29,731 bases of DNA from Thermoplasmata archaeon (GTDB lineage Archaea; Thermoplasmatota; Thermoplasmata; Lutacidiplasmatales; UBA184), in NCBI GenBank assembly GCA_030040035.1, contig JASHUJ010000002.1:1-29731 (forward strand). The letters are read 5' to 3'. Under the pieces are notes generated by a model. It was not told the DNA's origin, did not search any database, and saw nothing but the letters and a program-made list of their open reading frames with translations. Made by a program: the position numbers and the translations under genes. Below, piece by piece: positions 1 to 7,364 of the stretch; the stretch's first letter is position 1, and the number at the start of each line of letters is the position of its first letter.

Positions 1-591
1 ACCACCGGGCTCGCGCGGGCCGTCGCCGTGCTCCGGGCGGGGTGGGGGGTCGACGCGTGGGAGGCGACGCTCGTTCGCCGGGCCGCGGACCCTGCGGAGT
101 CGAAGAAGGGGCCGATCAACGGGATCGTCCCCTCCTTCCAGCTGCCGTCGCACCACGGACCCGACGTACAGACGATCTTCCCCGATCTCTCGATCGCCAC
201 GACCGCCGTCGTCGTTCCGACGACCCTGATGCACGTCCACGTCAACCACGTTCGGCTCGCGCGCGCGCCGAGCGGGGCGGCGGACGTCCTCGCACGATTC
301 CGGTCGACGCCCCGGTTCCACGTCTTCGCGCCGTGGGAGCACGTGAACGGCACCCCAGAGGTGATGGAGTACGCCCGCGACCGGGGCCTCGGGTTCAACG
401 ACATGATGGAGAACGTGCTCTGGGACGAGGGGCTCCGGCTGGACGGCCGGGACCTCTACTTCTTCCAAGCGATCCATCAGGAGTCGATCGTGGTCCCGGA
501 GAACGTGGACGCCGTCCGCGCGATGTTCAATCTCGCGCCGGATGCCTCCACTTCGATCGGGATCACGGACCACGCGCTGGGCCTCGCGTAA
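1..591 (+). CDS. gap: Type II glyceraldehyde-3-phosphate dehydrogenase, C-terminal part
   Basis: Archaeal phosphorylating or NAD(P)-dependent GAPDH acts in central sugar metabolism, interconverting glyceraldehyde-3-phosphate and 1,3-bisphosphoglycerate. The reading frame is open from base 1, so the gene begins upstream of the window. The first visible residues, TTGLARAV, match what follows the catalytic cysteine in the family's CNTTGL motif, so that cysteine lies just outside the window. PSHHGPDV and VPTTLMHVHV are characteristic of the archaeal type II family, which is unrelated in detail to the bacterial type. About 196 residues are present, roughly the C-terminal 55-60 percent of a usual protein of about 340. 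It ends in TAA. The family is certain; NAD versus NADP preference cannot be read from this part. Confidence 0.93.
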   Translation, partial: TTGLARAVAVLRAGWGVDAWEATLVRRAADPAESKKGPINGIVPSFQLPSHHGPDVQTIFPDLSIATTAVVVPTTLMHVHVNHVRLARAPSGAADVLARFRSTPRFHVFAPWEHVNGTPEVMEYARDRGLGFNDMMENVLWDEGLRLDGRDLYFFQAIHQESIVVPENVDAVRAMFNLAPDASTSIGITDHALGLA

Positions 592-676
592 GCGCGCCCC
601 GATCGCCGACCGGTCCCGCCGGCCGCGCACCGGTGCCCCCATCGCGCGCGCGTGAACCGTTCCGAGCGTGCGTATA

Positions 677-689
677 TTCACGATGTGAA
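677..689. promoter_or_regulatory. Perfect inverted repeat ahead of the NRAMP gene
   Basis: TTCAC-GAT-GTGAA is a perfect 5-base inverted repeat with a 3-base spacer. Another TTCAC half-site follows at about 703-707, with an AT-rich stretch (ATTAAGTA) at about 719-726 that could be a TATA element. The 285 bases between GAPDH and the transporter hold nothing else recognisable. A metal-responsive (DtxR/MntR-like) operator is a guess from the neighbouring transporter only; the repeat lies 188 bases before the start codon, which is far for a leaderless gene. Confidence 0.35.
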
Positions 690-876
690 CGCCACTGTAG
701 CGGCTTCACACACACGACGATTAAGTACTCACCCTAAACTGGACCCCTCCGAGATGGCCAGCACGCGCGGGAGGACGCGTCCCAGATCCGGCGGCCTTCC
801 GGGTTACCCCTTCTCCATCCGAAGTGGCCCGCGCCGCCCGCCGAGGTTGAACTGAGACCGGGCGGCACGGAATCTT

Positions 877-2169
877 ATGGCAGAATCCACGGTCGAGACC
901 CCCGGCCTCCGGCCGACCCGGGTCGGGCCGGCGTTCCGCTTCGGTCAGCTCTTCCGCAGTGATTTCGCGCGTCACTTCGGCCCGGCGTGGCTCGTCATGA
1001 TGGCCGATATGGACGCAGCCTGCGTGATCGAGGCGGCCCAGACCGGCGCGCAGTACGGTTACGGCCTGATCTGGCTGTTCCTCCTCCTCATCGTCCCGCT
1101 CTACATCGTCCAGGAGCTCGCGGGCCGGATCAGCATCGCCACGGGCCGGGGTCTCGGCAGCGTGATCCGGGACCACTACAGCGCGCGCTGGTCCCTCGTG
1201 ATGACCCTGCCGATGGCCGTGACCGACGTGGTCACGTACGCGATCGAATACATCGGGATCGCGGTCGGCCTCGAGATCGCCGGCGTCAATCTCTGGTACA
1301 CGATTCCCGTCGTCTACGTGGTCCACATCCTGATCGTGACCAAACGCAAGTACACTCAGGCGGAGCTCCCCCTCCTGGTCGTCTCGGGCGCCCTCATCGC
1401 GGCCCTCGTCGGGACGCTCATCCTCAGCGGGGTCCAGCCCTGGTCCGCCCCCAGAACGAATCCGTTCCTGTTCCAGAGCGATCCGGCGTTCCTCGTGATG
1501 GTCGCCGCTTCCGTGGGGGCGGTCATCATGCCGTTCATGATCTTCTTCCAAGCCTCCGCGACCGGCATCAAATCTGCCGAGCTCCGGGCGTCGGGATTCG
1601 AGGTCTCCCGATCGCGCGCGGTGAAGATGATGCGCATCGAGACGCTCGCGGGAGCGATCGTGACCGAGGTGCTGATGGTCGTGGTCGCGATGGCGTTCAT
1701 TCGAGTCCACGCCGCCCAGAGCCTGAGCGTATTCGCGAGCGCCCAGCAGCTAGGGCGGGTGCTCACCCCCGTAGCGGGGACGGCCTCCCCCTACGTGTTC
1801 TGCATCGGCCTGGTGGCGGCCGCCTTCATCGCGCTCATCGTGATCTCGATGGCGAGCGCCTGGGGGATTGGGGAGTCGCTGGGGATGGACCCCCGCTCGG
1901 TTTGGATGATCTATGTCGTCGAAAGTCTCCCCGGGGTTCTCGCGGCCCTGCTGATTCCCGCCTCGGCGCTCATCAACGTCGTCATCTATCTGCTCGTGTT
2001 CTTCGTCTTCATCCTCATCGGCCCGATGGCGATGCTCGGGGTGATCGGGAGCAACCCCCGGATCATGGGGGAGGATCTGGTCATGGCGAAGCGCCACCGC
2101 TGGATCTATTGGGTCACGTTCGTCGGCGTGATCTCCACGGCGATCATCGCGGTGGCCTTCGCGTTCTAG
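877..2169 (+). CDS. NRAMP-family divalent metal transporter with non-canonical TM1 motif
   Basis: A 430-residue polytopic membrane protein of the NRAMP fold, expected to move a divalent cation across the cytoplasmic membrane with protons. Hydrophobic segments alternate with short charged loops throughout. FGPAWLVMMADMDAACVIEAAQ at about residues 34-55 corresponds to TM1, and MPFMIFFQASATG at 218-230 to TM6. In classical Mn/Fe NRAMP proteins TM1 carries DPGN and TM6 an MPH motif; here they read DAAC (46-49) and MPF. Archaeal and bacterial NRAMP-related proteins with this variation exist, and their substrate is not settled. The ATG start precedes a basic, soluble N-terminus. The gene stands alone between GAPDH and the rpo7 operon. 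The fold is confident; the metal is not. Confidence 0.85.
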   Translation: MAESTVETPGLRPTRVGPAFRFGQLFRSDFARHFGPAWLVMMADMDAACVIEAAQTGAQYGYGLIWLFLLLIVPLYIVQELAGRISIATGRGLGSVIRDHYSARWSLVMTLPMAVTDVVTYAIEYIGIAVGLEIAGVNLWYTIPVVYVVHILIVTKRKYTQAELPLLVVSGALIAALVGTLILSGVQPWSAPRTNPFLFQSDPAFLVMVAASVGAVIMPFMIFFQASATGIKSAELRASGFEVSRSRAVKMMRIETLAGAIVTEVLMVVVAMAFIRVHAAQSLSVFASAQQLGRVLTPVAGTASPYVFCIGLVAAAFIALIVISMASAWGIGESLGMDPRSVWMIYVVESLPGVLAALLIPASALINVVIYLLVFFVFILIGPMAMLGVIGSNPRIMGEDLVMAKRHRWIYWVTFVGVISTAIIAVAFAF

Positions 2170-2242
2170 CCGCGACCGGCCCGTGCGGGAGCGATCCGGC
2201 CGGGTCTCCGGCAGTCCGTCCGGGGGCGCGCACCCCAAGTAT

Positions 2243-2250
2243 CTTATAGA
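2243..2250 (+). promoter_or_regulatory. TATA box of the rpo7 operon
   Basis: CTTATAGA is centred 26 bases upstream of the ATG at 2273, the spacing expected for a leaderless archaeal transcript. It fixes the start codon of rpo7 at 2273 rather than at the earlier in-frame ATG/GTG sites, which lie upstream of this TATA box. Confidence 0.75.
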
Positions 2251-2272
2251 CCCCCCCGCTCGCGCGGCCCGC

Positions 2273-2908
2273 ATGTACTATCTGGATCACCGACGGGACG
2301 TCGTCCGGATCCCGCCGGAGCGTCTCGGGCCCGAGCTCGAGAGCGTCCTGACCGAGCTCGCCCAGCAACAGTTCGAGGGAAAGCTCGTCGACGGTCAGAG
2401 CCTCGCCGTCACGATCCGGGATGTAAAGCCGATCGGCGAGGGTCACATCATCCACGGGGACGGTGGCGTCTACCAGGAGGTCGAGTACCAGGCGCTCCTG
2501 TTCCGACCCGAGATCCAGGAGGTGGTCGAGGGATCCGTCGTGGAGATCCGCAAGTTCGGTGCGTTCGTTCGATTCGGACCGCTCGACGGCCTGCTCCATG
2601 TCTCCCAGATCATGGACGACCGGGTGAACATCGACGAGCACAACCAGCGCCTCGTCGGCATCGAGTCGAAGAAGGACCTCAAGGTCGGCTACAAGGTCCG
2701 CGCCCGGGTCGTCTCGTTGTCCCTCTCCGAGATCTCCCCCCGGGACAGCCGCATCGGGCTCACGATGCGCCAGCCCGCGCTCGGCCGGCTCGAGTGGATC
2801 CAGGAAGCCCACAAGAAGACCGAGGAGAAGGGCGGACGCCGGGCGGCCCCGGCGGCGAAGAAGGCCCCGGCGAAGGCCGCCGCGAAGGGAGCGACGGCCG
2901 CGGAGTAG
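2273..2908 (+). CDS. rpo7: DNA-directed RNA polymerase subunit Rpo7 (E', Rpb7-like)
   Basis: Rpo7 forms the stalk of archaeal RNA polymerase together with Rpo4 and binds emerging RNA. The 211-residue protein begins MYYLDHRRDVVRIPP, typical of the N-terminal RNP-like domain. It contains the conserved stretch around residues 60-75 with GEG and DGG, and an S1 domain at about residues 80-165 (EGSVVEIRKFGAFVRFG, LLHVSQIMDD). The last 30 or so residues are a lysine/alanine-rich tail (repeated KAPAKAA pattern) longer than in most archaea and probably disordered. The start is set by a TATA box 26 bases upstream. It is the first gene of a compact operon; spt4 begins four bases after its stop codon. 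Confidence 0.96.
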   Translation: MYYLDHRRDVVRIPPERLGPELESVLTELAQQQFEGKLVDGQSLAVTIRDVKPIGEGHIIHGDGGVYQEVEYQALLFRPEIQEVVEGSVVEIRKFGAFVRFGPLDGLLHVSQIMDDRVNIDEHNQRLVGIESKKDLKVGYKVRARVVSLSLSEISPRDSRIGLTMRQPALGRLEWIQEAHKKTEEKGGRRAAPAAKKAPAKAAAKGATAAE

Positions 2909-2912
2909 CCCG

Positions 2913-3098
2913 ATGATCAACCTCAAGGCGTGCAAGAACTGCAACACGATCACCGACCAGGCGAAGTGTCCCCGCTGCGGCGGGGAAGTTTCCCGAGAGT
3001 GGCAGGGCTACCTCGTCGTCATCGACCCGGAGAAGTCGGAGATCGCGCGGACGATGGGGATCCATGCCGCGGGCCGGTACGCGCTCCGCGTCAAGTGA
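2913..3098 (+). CDS. spt4: Transcription elongation factor Spt4 (RpoE'')
   Basis: A small zinc-ribbon protein of 61 residues that pairs with Spt5/NusG to keep RNA polymerase processive. Four cysteines, C7-x2-C10 and C19-x2-C22, form the zinc site. GGEVSREWQGYLVVIDPEKSEIA is the region that contacts Spt5, and the C-terminal HAAGRYALRVK is typical. Length is normal for archaeal Spt4. It sits directly behind rpo7, the usual archaeal order, and its 3' end overlaps the next gene by 35 bases if that gene uses its ATG, which implies coupled translation. Confidence 0.96.
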   Translation: MINLKACKNCNTITDQAKCPRCGGEVSREWQGYLVVIDPEKSEIARTMGIHAAGRYALRVK

Positions 3099-3621
3099 CG
3101 GCCGCGCTTGGGCGGTCCCGGAGTCGCTGCGACCGACCCTCGCGGAACGCTACGGGCCGGTCTACGCGGGGGCCGAGGCCGACCGTCGGCTCCGCGCGCT
3201 CGGACTGTTCGCGACGTGCGGGGATCAGGTCACCCGGCGCGCGATCGAGCTCGAGCATCTCCCGCTCGTCGGGATCGTCGATTACAAGACCCGGCGCAGC
3301 GAGCCGGTGCCCTCCGGCGCGTTCGAGCCGCTCGCGCGTCGCCGGCGGGTCCGGGTGCGCAATCCGGCCGGTCTCCTCACCGAGGCCCTGCGCGTTGCCG
3401 TGAAGGAGCTCGTCCGGTCCGGCGGCGGGCTCGTCGAGGTCGACGGGGAAGAGGACCTCGGCTCGCTCGCGCTCGTCGAGTCGCTCCCCGCCGGGGCCAC
3501 CGTTATATACGGTATCCCGGGTGAGGGGGCCTCCTTCGTCCGCGTCGACGCGATCTCGAAGGAACACGTCCGCCACTTGATCGGCCAGATGGAGCCCCGG
3601 AGAATCGCACGTGGAGATTAG
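3064..3621 (+). CDS. GTP-dependent dephospho-CoA kinase (DUF359 family)
   Basis: Catalyses the last step of archaeal coenzyme A synthesis, phosphorylating dephospho-CoA with GTP. The family is archaeal and replaces bacterial CoaE. Recognisable pieces are GDQVT (residues 53-57), the VDYKT segment (72-76, canonically VDxKT), the NPAG motif around residue 100, and VDGEEDLGSLALV followed by VIYGIPGEG near residues 140-165. The ATG at 3064 lies inside spt4; no other standard start codon occurs before the conserved region, so the overlap is probably real. The gene overlaps rps24e by 11 bases. Its place between spt4 and rps24e is a known archaeal arrangement. Confidence 0.92.
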   Translation: MPRAGTRSASSDGRAWAVPESLRPTLAERYGPVYAGAEADRRLRALGLFATCGDQVTRRAIELEHLPLVGIVDYKTRRSEPVPSGAFEPLARRRRVRVRNPAGLLTEALRVAVKELVRSGGGLVEVDGEEDLGSLALVESLPAGATVIYGIPGEGASFVRVDAISKEHVRHLIGQMEPRRIARGD

Positions 3622-4003
3622 CATCCTCGAGGATCACGCGAATCCCCTCCTGAAGCGGCACGAGTACCGCTTCGAGGTCGCCCACGCGACGGCCGCGACC
3701 CCGAGCCGCGACGCGGTGCGCACCGAGCTCGCGAAGCTCGTGAAGGCCCCGAAGGACCGGGTGATCATCGAACGCATGCGCGCTCGCTACGGAACCGCGG
3801 TCACGCGGGGCGACGCGATGGTCTACGATAGCGCGGACGCGGCGAAGGTGACCGAGCGCGAGCACATCCTCGTGCGGAACGGGCTCAAGGAGAAGGCGCC
3901 CAAGGGCCCAGCCCCGTCGGCTGCCGAGGCGCCGCCCGCGGCTCCTGCGCCGCCGGCCGAGGCGGCGAAGGCCGCCGCCCCCGCTCCCGAGAAGAAGGAG
4001 TGA
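3611..4003 (+). CDS. rps24e: Ribosomal protein S24e
   Basis: A small-subunit ribosomal protein found in archaea and eukaryotes. Starting at a GTG, the 130-residue product opens with MEISILEDHANPLLKRHEYRFEV, the usual S24e N-terminus, and continues with APKDRVIIERMRARYG and ITRG-like AVTRGDAMVYDS. The core ends near residue 100. The remaining 30 residues are an alanine/proline-rich tail ending in KKE, not needed for the fold and longer than in most relatives. It overlaps the preceding kinase gene by 11 bases and the next gene closely, so translation is probably coupled. Confidence 0.95.
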   Translation: MEISILEDHANPLLKRHEYRFEVAHATAATPSRDAVRTELAKLVKAPKDRVIIERMRARYGTAVTRGDAMVYDSADAAKVTEREHILVRNGLKEKAPKGPAPSAAEAPPAAPAPPAEAAKAAAPAPEKKE

Positions 4004-4008
4004 GCTCC

Positions 4009-4209
4009 GTGGCGAAAGCTCGGGTCGGACTCTACGAGGTCAAGGGGGACGCGCTGAGCCGGACGCACAAGTCCTGCCCGAAGTGCGGTCCCGGAACGTT
4101 CCTCGCCGAGCACGCCGATCGCCGTTCGTGCGGCCACTGCGGCTACTCCGAGTCGAAGGCGCCGCCCACCAAGGCGAAGGGCGGCAAGCCCGCCCCCGCG
4201 GCGGCGTAG
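4009..4209 (+). CDS. rps27ae: Ribosomal protein S27ae
   Basis: A zinc-binding small-subunit ribosomal protein, fused to ubiquitin in eukaryotes but free in archaea. The 66-residue product starts MAKARVGLYEV and carries zinc ligands C23-x2-C26 and C41-x2-C44 (SCPKCG, SCGHCG). An in-frame GTG at 4000 would add three residues and overlap the rps24e stop as GTGA. I prefer the GTG at 4009 because AAGGAG at 3995-4000 lies eight bases ahead of it as a Shine-Dalgarno site. The tail is lysine/proline/alanine-rich. It closes the conserved rpo7-spt4-DUF359-rps24e-rps27ae operon. Confidence 0.94.
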   Translation: MAKARVGLYEVKGDALSRTHKSCPKCGPGTFLAEHADRRSCGHCGYSESKAPPTKAKGGKPAPAAA

Positions 4210-4215
4210 GTCGAG

Positions 4216-4722
4216 ATGCCGCGCGGCGCCCGGCGGTCGGTCCGGTCCCGGGGCCTCCGCGTCGCTCGTTACGAGTTCGGCGGACGGTTCCGCGCGCCGC
4301 TCGGCTTCGTCTACCGATGGTGTCTCGACTACTCGCCCGAAGACCCGAAGATCGAGGGCAGCGGAGGGATCCGCCGGATCGCGGCGCGCTCCGCACGCGA
4401 GGTCGTCTACGAGGACCTCGAAGAAGCGCCGACCGGCTGGAACTGGAGCCACATCGTCGTGACCAAGCATCCGCCGAACGGTTGGCACGCCGAGATCACC
4501 GGCAGTCACCGGAGTTGGACCCTCGATTACACGCTCCGCGAACTGTCCGACGGAAGCACCGAGCTGCGGGCCCGGGGCCGGCGCCGGCCGACCGCGATCG
4601 GCGCATCGAATCCACCGAAGGCCGAGCTCGAGCGCGAGCTCAACACGATGTGGACGCGGTACGGCCGCGCGCTCGAGCGCGATTACCGCGCGTCGCAGCG
4701 CGCGCGGCCGCGACGGTCGTGA
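4216..4722 (+). CDS. SRPBCC (START-like) superfamily protein
   Basis: A 168-residue protein with the SRPBCC hydrophobic-cavity fold, probably binding a lipid or other small ligand; the ligand is unknown. The pattern FRAPLGFVYRWCLDYSPED near residues 25-45 is the typical first strand and helix (RAPxxxVWxxxxD), followed by beta strands (VVYEDLEEAP, WNWSHIVVTKHP, WHAEITGSHRSWTLDYTLRE) and a long C-terminal helix (LERELNTMWTRYGRALERDY). The gene begins six bases after rps27ae, so it may be cotranscribed, and its TGA overlaps the GTG of the HIT gene. Confidence 0.75.
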   Translation: MPRGARRSVRSRGLRVARYEFGGRFRAPLGFVYRWCLDYSPEDPKIEGSGGIRRIAARSAREVVYEDLEEAPTGWNWSHIVVTKHPPNGWHAEITGSHRSWTLDYTLRELSDGSTELRARGRRRPTAIGASNPPKAELERELNTMWTRYGRALERDYRASQRARPRRS

Positions 4723-5321
4723 GCCGGCGGCCTCGGCCGCGGGCAGCGCCCACGACCTCCCGTCGGGCGGACCGCTCCGTCGCGCCCGTGCCCGGTTGCG
4801 TGCTCTGTCGCGGATCACGGGGCGACCCCGAGCTCGGACGGGTCGAGGTGTGGGCGGACCGGCTCTGGCGGCTGACGACGGCGTTCGAGGGTCCGCTCCT
4901 CGGTTTCTCCTACCTCGAACCGAAGCGGCACGTGCCGCACCTGACCGACCTCGACGGCGCGGAGGCGCGCACCCTGGGCGCCGCGCTCGCGCGGACGACG
5001 CGCGCGCTCCGGCGGGCGGCGCGGGCCGAGGTCGTCTACGTGTACGTCTTCGGCGACGGGATCCCCCATCTGCACCTGCACCTCGCCCCGCATCGCAAGG
5101 GCGATCCGCTCAGCGACCGCATGATCCGCGGCACGCTCGTCGAGACTCCGTTGCCGAGCGGAGCGACGCGACTCGAGAGCCGGGACTACCCCCTGCTCCC
5201 GAACGTCGTCCACGCGCGCTTCCGCGCCCGCCTCACGCGGTCGTTCGCGCCGGCGCGCCGTCGGCGAGGTACGTCCGGGCGCCCTCGAGGAGCAACCGGA
5301 CGTCCGATGCGAGCGAGATGA
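4719..5321 (+). CDS. HIT (histidine triad) family protein
   Basis: A nucleotide-binding hydrolase or transferase of the HIT superfamily acting on the phosphate chain of nucleotides. The triad is clear: IPHLHLHLAPH at about residues 116-126, with the catalytic central histidine. The N-terminal CVLCRG pair resembles the zinc-binding CxxC of many HIT proteins. The GTG at 4719 overlaps the preceding stop as GTGA; a GTG at 4788 just ahead of PGCVLC is an alternative. The last 29 residues, rich in arginine and glycine, run antisense through the 3' end of the convergent aldolase gene, which suggests an earlier stop codon was lost. Confidence 0.85.
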   Translation: MSRRPRPRAAPTTSRRADRSVAPVPGCVLCRGSRGDPELGRVEVWADRLWRLTTAFEGPLLGFSYLEPKRHVPHLTDLDGAEARTLGAALARTTRALRRAARAEVVYVYVFGDGIPHLHLHLAPHRKGDPLSDRMIRGTLVETPLPSGATRLESRDYPLLPNVVHARFRARLTRSFAPARRRRGTSGRPRGATGRPMRAR

Positions 5322-6006
5322 ACCGGAAGCCGAGCTCGACGGCCCGGCGCTTCTCCTCGAGATCGATGACGAGGGTCCCGGGCACCTTCCCGTGCGCGCT
5401 CGACGACGCGACGACCCGCTGCATCGCTTCGCGGACCCGGGGATTCTTGCGATCGTCGAGCAGCCCGAGACTGAGCGTGAGGTCGGTCGGTCCGACGAAC
5501 AGCAAGTCGACGCCCGGCACGCTCGCGATCGCATCGAGGTTCTCGAGCGCCTCCTTCGTCTCGATCTGGACGCCCACGAACGTCTCCGCGTTCGCCGAGC
5601 GCAGGTACGTCGCGAGTTCCCGGCCGTAGCGCGAGGCGGCGGCCGCCGCCGCCCCCCGGACGCCGAGCGGCGGGTACTTCGCATAGGCGACGACGGCCCG
5701 GGCCTGGGCCTCCGTGTTGACGAGCGGGACGAGGATCCCGTGGGCCCCGGCATCCAGCGCCTGTTTGATCAGGTATTGATCGATGTTCCCGACGCGGACC
5801 AGCGGCGTCGGCCCCCGCTCGCCCAGGACCGCGATCATCGCCGCCAGCGTCTCCGGGTTCACCGGCGCGTGCTCGGTGTCGATCATGAACCAATCGAACC
5901 CGGCGCCCTGGAGCGCATCCAGTCCGATGACCGAGGACGAGGCGATCCACGTGCCGAACGACGGGGCGCCCGAGGCGGCGAGCCGGGCCTTCAGAACGTT
6001 CTGCAC
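5233..6006 (-). CDS. HpcH/HpaI family class II aldolase
   Basis: A 257-residue metal-dependent aldolase of the HpcH/HpaI/citrate lyase group, cleaving 2-keto-3-deoxy or 4-hydroxy-2-oxo acids to pyruvate and an aldehyde. Conserved pieces in order are GTWIASSS (residue 18 on), GFDWFMIDTEHAP (36-48), RVGNIDQYLIKQALDAGAHGILVP, KYPPLGVRG, VQIET with the metal-binding glutamate, and VDLLFVGPTDL with the metal-binding aspartate region. The start is GTG. It could serve 2-keto-3-deoxy sugar breakdown, but the exact substrate cannot be assigned from sequence. It is convergent with, and overlaps by 89 bases, the HIT gene. Confidence 0.9.
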   Translation of the reverse strand: MQNVLKARLAASGAPSFGTWIASSSVIGLDALQGAGFDWFMIDTEHAPVNPETLAAMIAVLGERGPTPLVRVGNIDQYLIKQALDAGAHGILVPLVNTEAQARAVVAYAKYPPLGVRGAAAAAASRYGRELATYLRSANAETFVGVQIETKEALENLDAIASVPGVDLLFVGPTDLTLSLGLLDDRKNPRVREAMQRVVASSSAHGKVPGTLVIDLEEKRRAVELGFRFISLASDVRLLLEGARTYLADGAPARTTA

Positions 6007-6099
6007 GGGACCCTCTTCCGGGCGCAGGGCGTCGCGCGCTCGATAAGCGTTCCGCCTCGCGGGCGGCGACGGGCCGAGTCCGGACCGATCGCCCCGGGC

Positions 6100-6840
6100 C
6101 TAGTCCGCTGCGTACGATGGGATCGGGAGGCTTGCGAGGAACAGGCGGAGCCCGCTCGGTCCCTCGACCATCAGCCGCTCGACGCGCTCGGAGAGGGCCG
6201 CGCTGTGGGACGGCACCTCGCGGTCCTGGATGCGGCCCGTGCCCTCGAACACGTACGCGATCGATCGCCGATCCACGTCGAGCGGGATCTCGACCGCACT
6301 GTGGGGAGCGAGGAGGTACTCCGCGACCTCAAGTCCGCCCGCGGAGCGGGCCGGGCCGTGGGGGCCGACGAGATCACGGCGTTCGACCCCGGTGCCGATC
6401 GGGCGGGCCGGGGGGGCGTCGATCGGGTGGTAACTGGGCGCCTCGGGTCGGCCTTGTTCGGGCAGGTGCGCGACCACCGAGATCCATCGCGCCCGCGCAC
6501 CGGTCGCCGGACCGACGTCGTGGCGGGCTTCCGGCGACGCCGTGAGGAGCAAACCGGATCCGCCCTTCAGCTCGGTCGACCGGCCCGAGGGGTCCACGTT
6601 CACCAACCGGCCGTCCACGACGTACGCCAGGACCTCCTCGGCCCGGTGGGGATGGGGTTCCGCAGGCTCGAGCCCCGCCGCGCCCTCGGACTCCGCGAAT
6701 CGCACGAACGGTGGCCAAGCCCCCTGATCGGGGGTGGGCACAAGGACGTGCCCCTGCACCCCGTCGATCTCGGTCGCGTCGGATCGCGCCATCACGATCC
6801 GGGATCTCCCCGGTGCGCGACTCGGAGTCCCCGCGCTCAT
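6100..6840 (-). CDS. Pirin-like bicupin protein
   Basis: A 246-residue two-cupin protein. The first cupin has PHPHRAEEVLAYVVDGRLVNVD (about residues 52-75), which matches the HPHxGxE metal site of pirins, then DPSGRSTELKGGSGLLLTA. The second cupin, from about residue 165, reads LEVAEYLLAPHSAVEIPL and IAYVFEGTGRIQDREV and has lost obvious metal ligands, as in pirins. Pirins are iron-containing proteins with quercetinase or regulatory roles; the role here is unknown. The ATG overlaps the TGA of the upstream OsmC gene as ATGA, so the two are translated as a unit, which suggests a shared oxidative-stress role. Confidence 0.82.
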   Translation of the reverse strand: MSAGTPSRAPGRSRIVMARSDATEIDGVQGHVLVPTPDQGAWPPFVRFAESEGAAGLEPAEPHPHRAEEVLAYVVDGRLVNVDPSGRSTELKGGSGLLLTASPEARHDVGPATGARARWISVVAHLPEQGRPEAPSYHPIDAPPARPIGTGVERRDLVGPHGPARSAGGLEVAEYLLAPHSAVEIPLDVDRRSIAYVFEGTGRIQDREVPSHSAALSERVERLMVEGPSGLRLFLASLPIPSYAAD

Positions 6841-7313
6841 CCGACGCTCCCGTCCGAGGTCCCGGGACCGCCGGGCCGTACGACGGTCGTGATCGGGATG
6901 CCTTCCCGTACGGCCCCCGAGACGGTGCAGAAGTCCTCGAACGTTTCGAGGCAGTGCCGGAACCGCTCCCGGTCCTCCTCGCGGAGCGCGTCGGTCTGGA
7001 TCGCGAGATCGAGCTGGAGGACCCGCCAACGACCCCGCGGGTTCCGACCGACCGCCACCCGTACGGTGGTCGAGATCGGCGCGGCCGCCACACGGGACCG
7101 CTCGAGGCAATTGTAGAGGGTCGAGCTCATGCAGTGGCCGACGCTCGCCGCGAGCATCCGGACCGGGTTGGGACCGCGGTCGGTCCCCACGGGCGCCGGC
7201 TCGTCCACGCGGATCGCTGGGAACGACGTCCCCGGGAACTGGACGGTGAACTCGAACCGCTCGACCTGCTCCGCGCGGGCTTCCATCGGTGGTGAATGGG
7301 TCGCGCTCGCCAT
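6837..7313 (-). CDS. OsmC/Ohr family protein
   Basis: A 158-residue protein of the OsmC family, cysteine-based peroxidases that reduce organic hydroperoxides in the cytoplasm. The two expected cysteines are present: C61 in ASVGHCMSSTL and C129 in FEDFCTVSGAVREGIPI. NPVRMLAAS is the usual helix start, and the fold ends normally. C69 and C121 are additional. The ATG at 7313 is used here; an internal ATG (MEARAEQ) is possible. It is coupled to the pirin-like gene by a four-base ATGA overlap, and the DsbA-like gene lies 51 bases upstream on the same strand, so all may form one redox-related operon. Confidence 0.88.
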   Translation of the reverse strand: MASATHSPPMEARAEQVERFEFTVQFPGTSFPAIRVDEPAPVGTDRGPNPVRMLAASVGHCMSSTLYNCLERSRVAAAPISTTVRVAVGRNPRGRWRVLQLDLAIQTDALREEDRERFRHCLETFEDFCTVSGAVREGIPITTVVRPGGPGTSDGSVG

Positions 7314-7364
7314 GGCGGCCCCAGCCGCCCGGCGCGGATAACGCCCGCGCGCGCCGAGCGCTCG

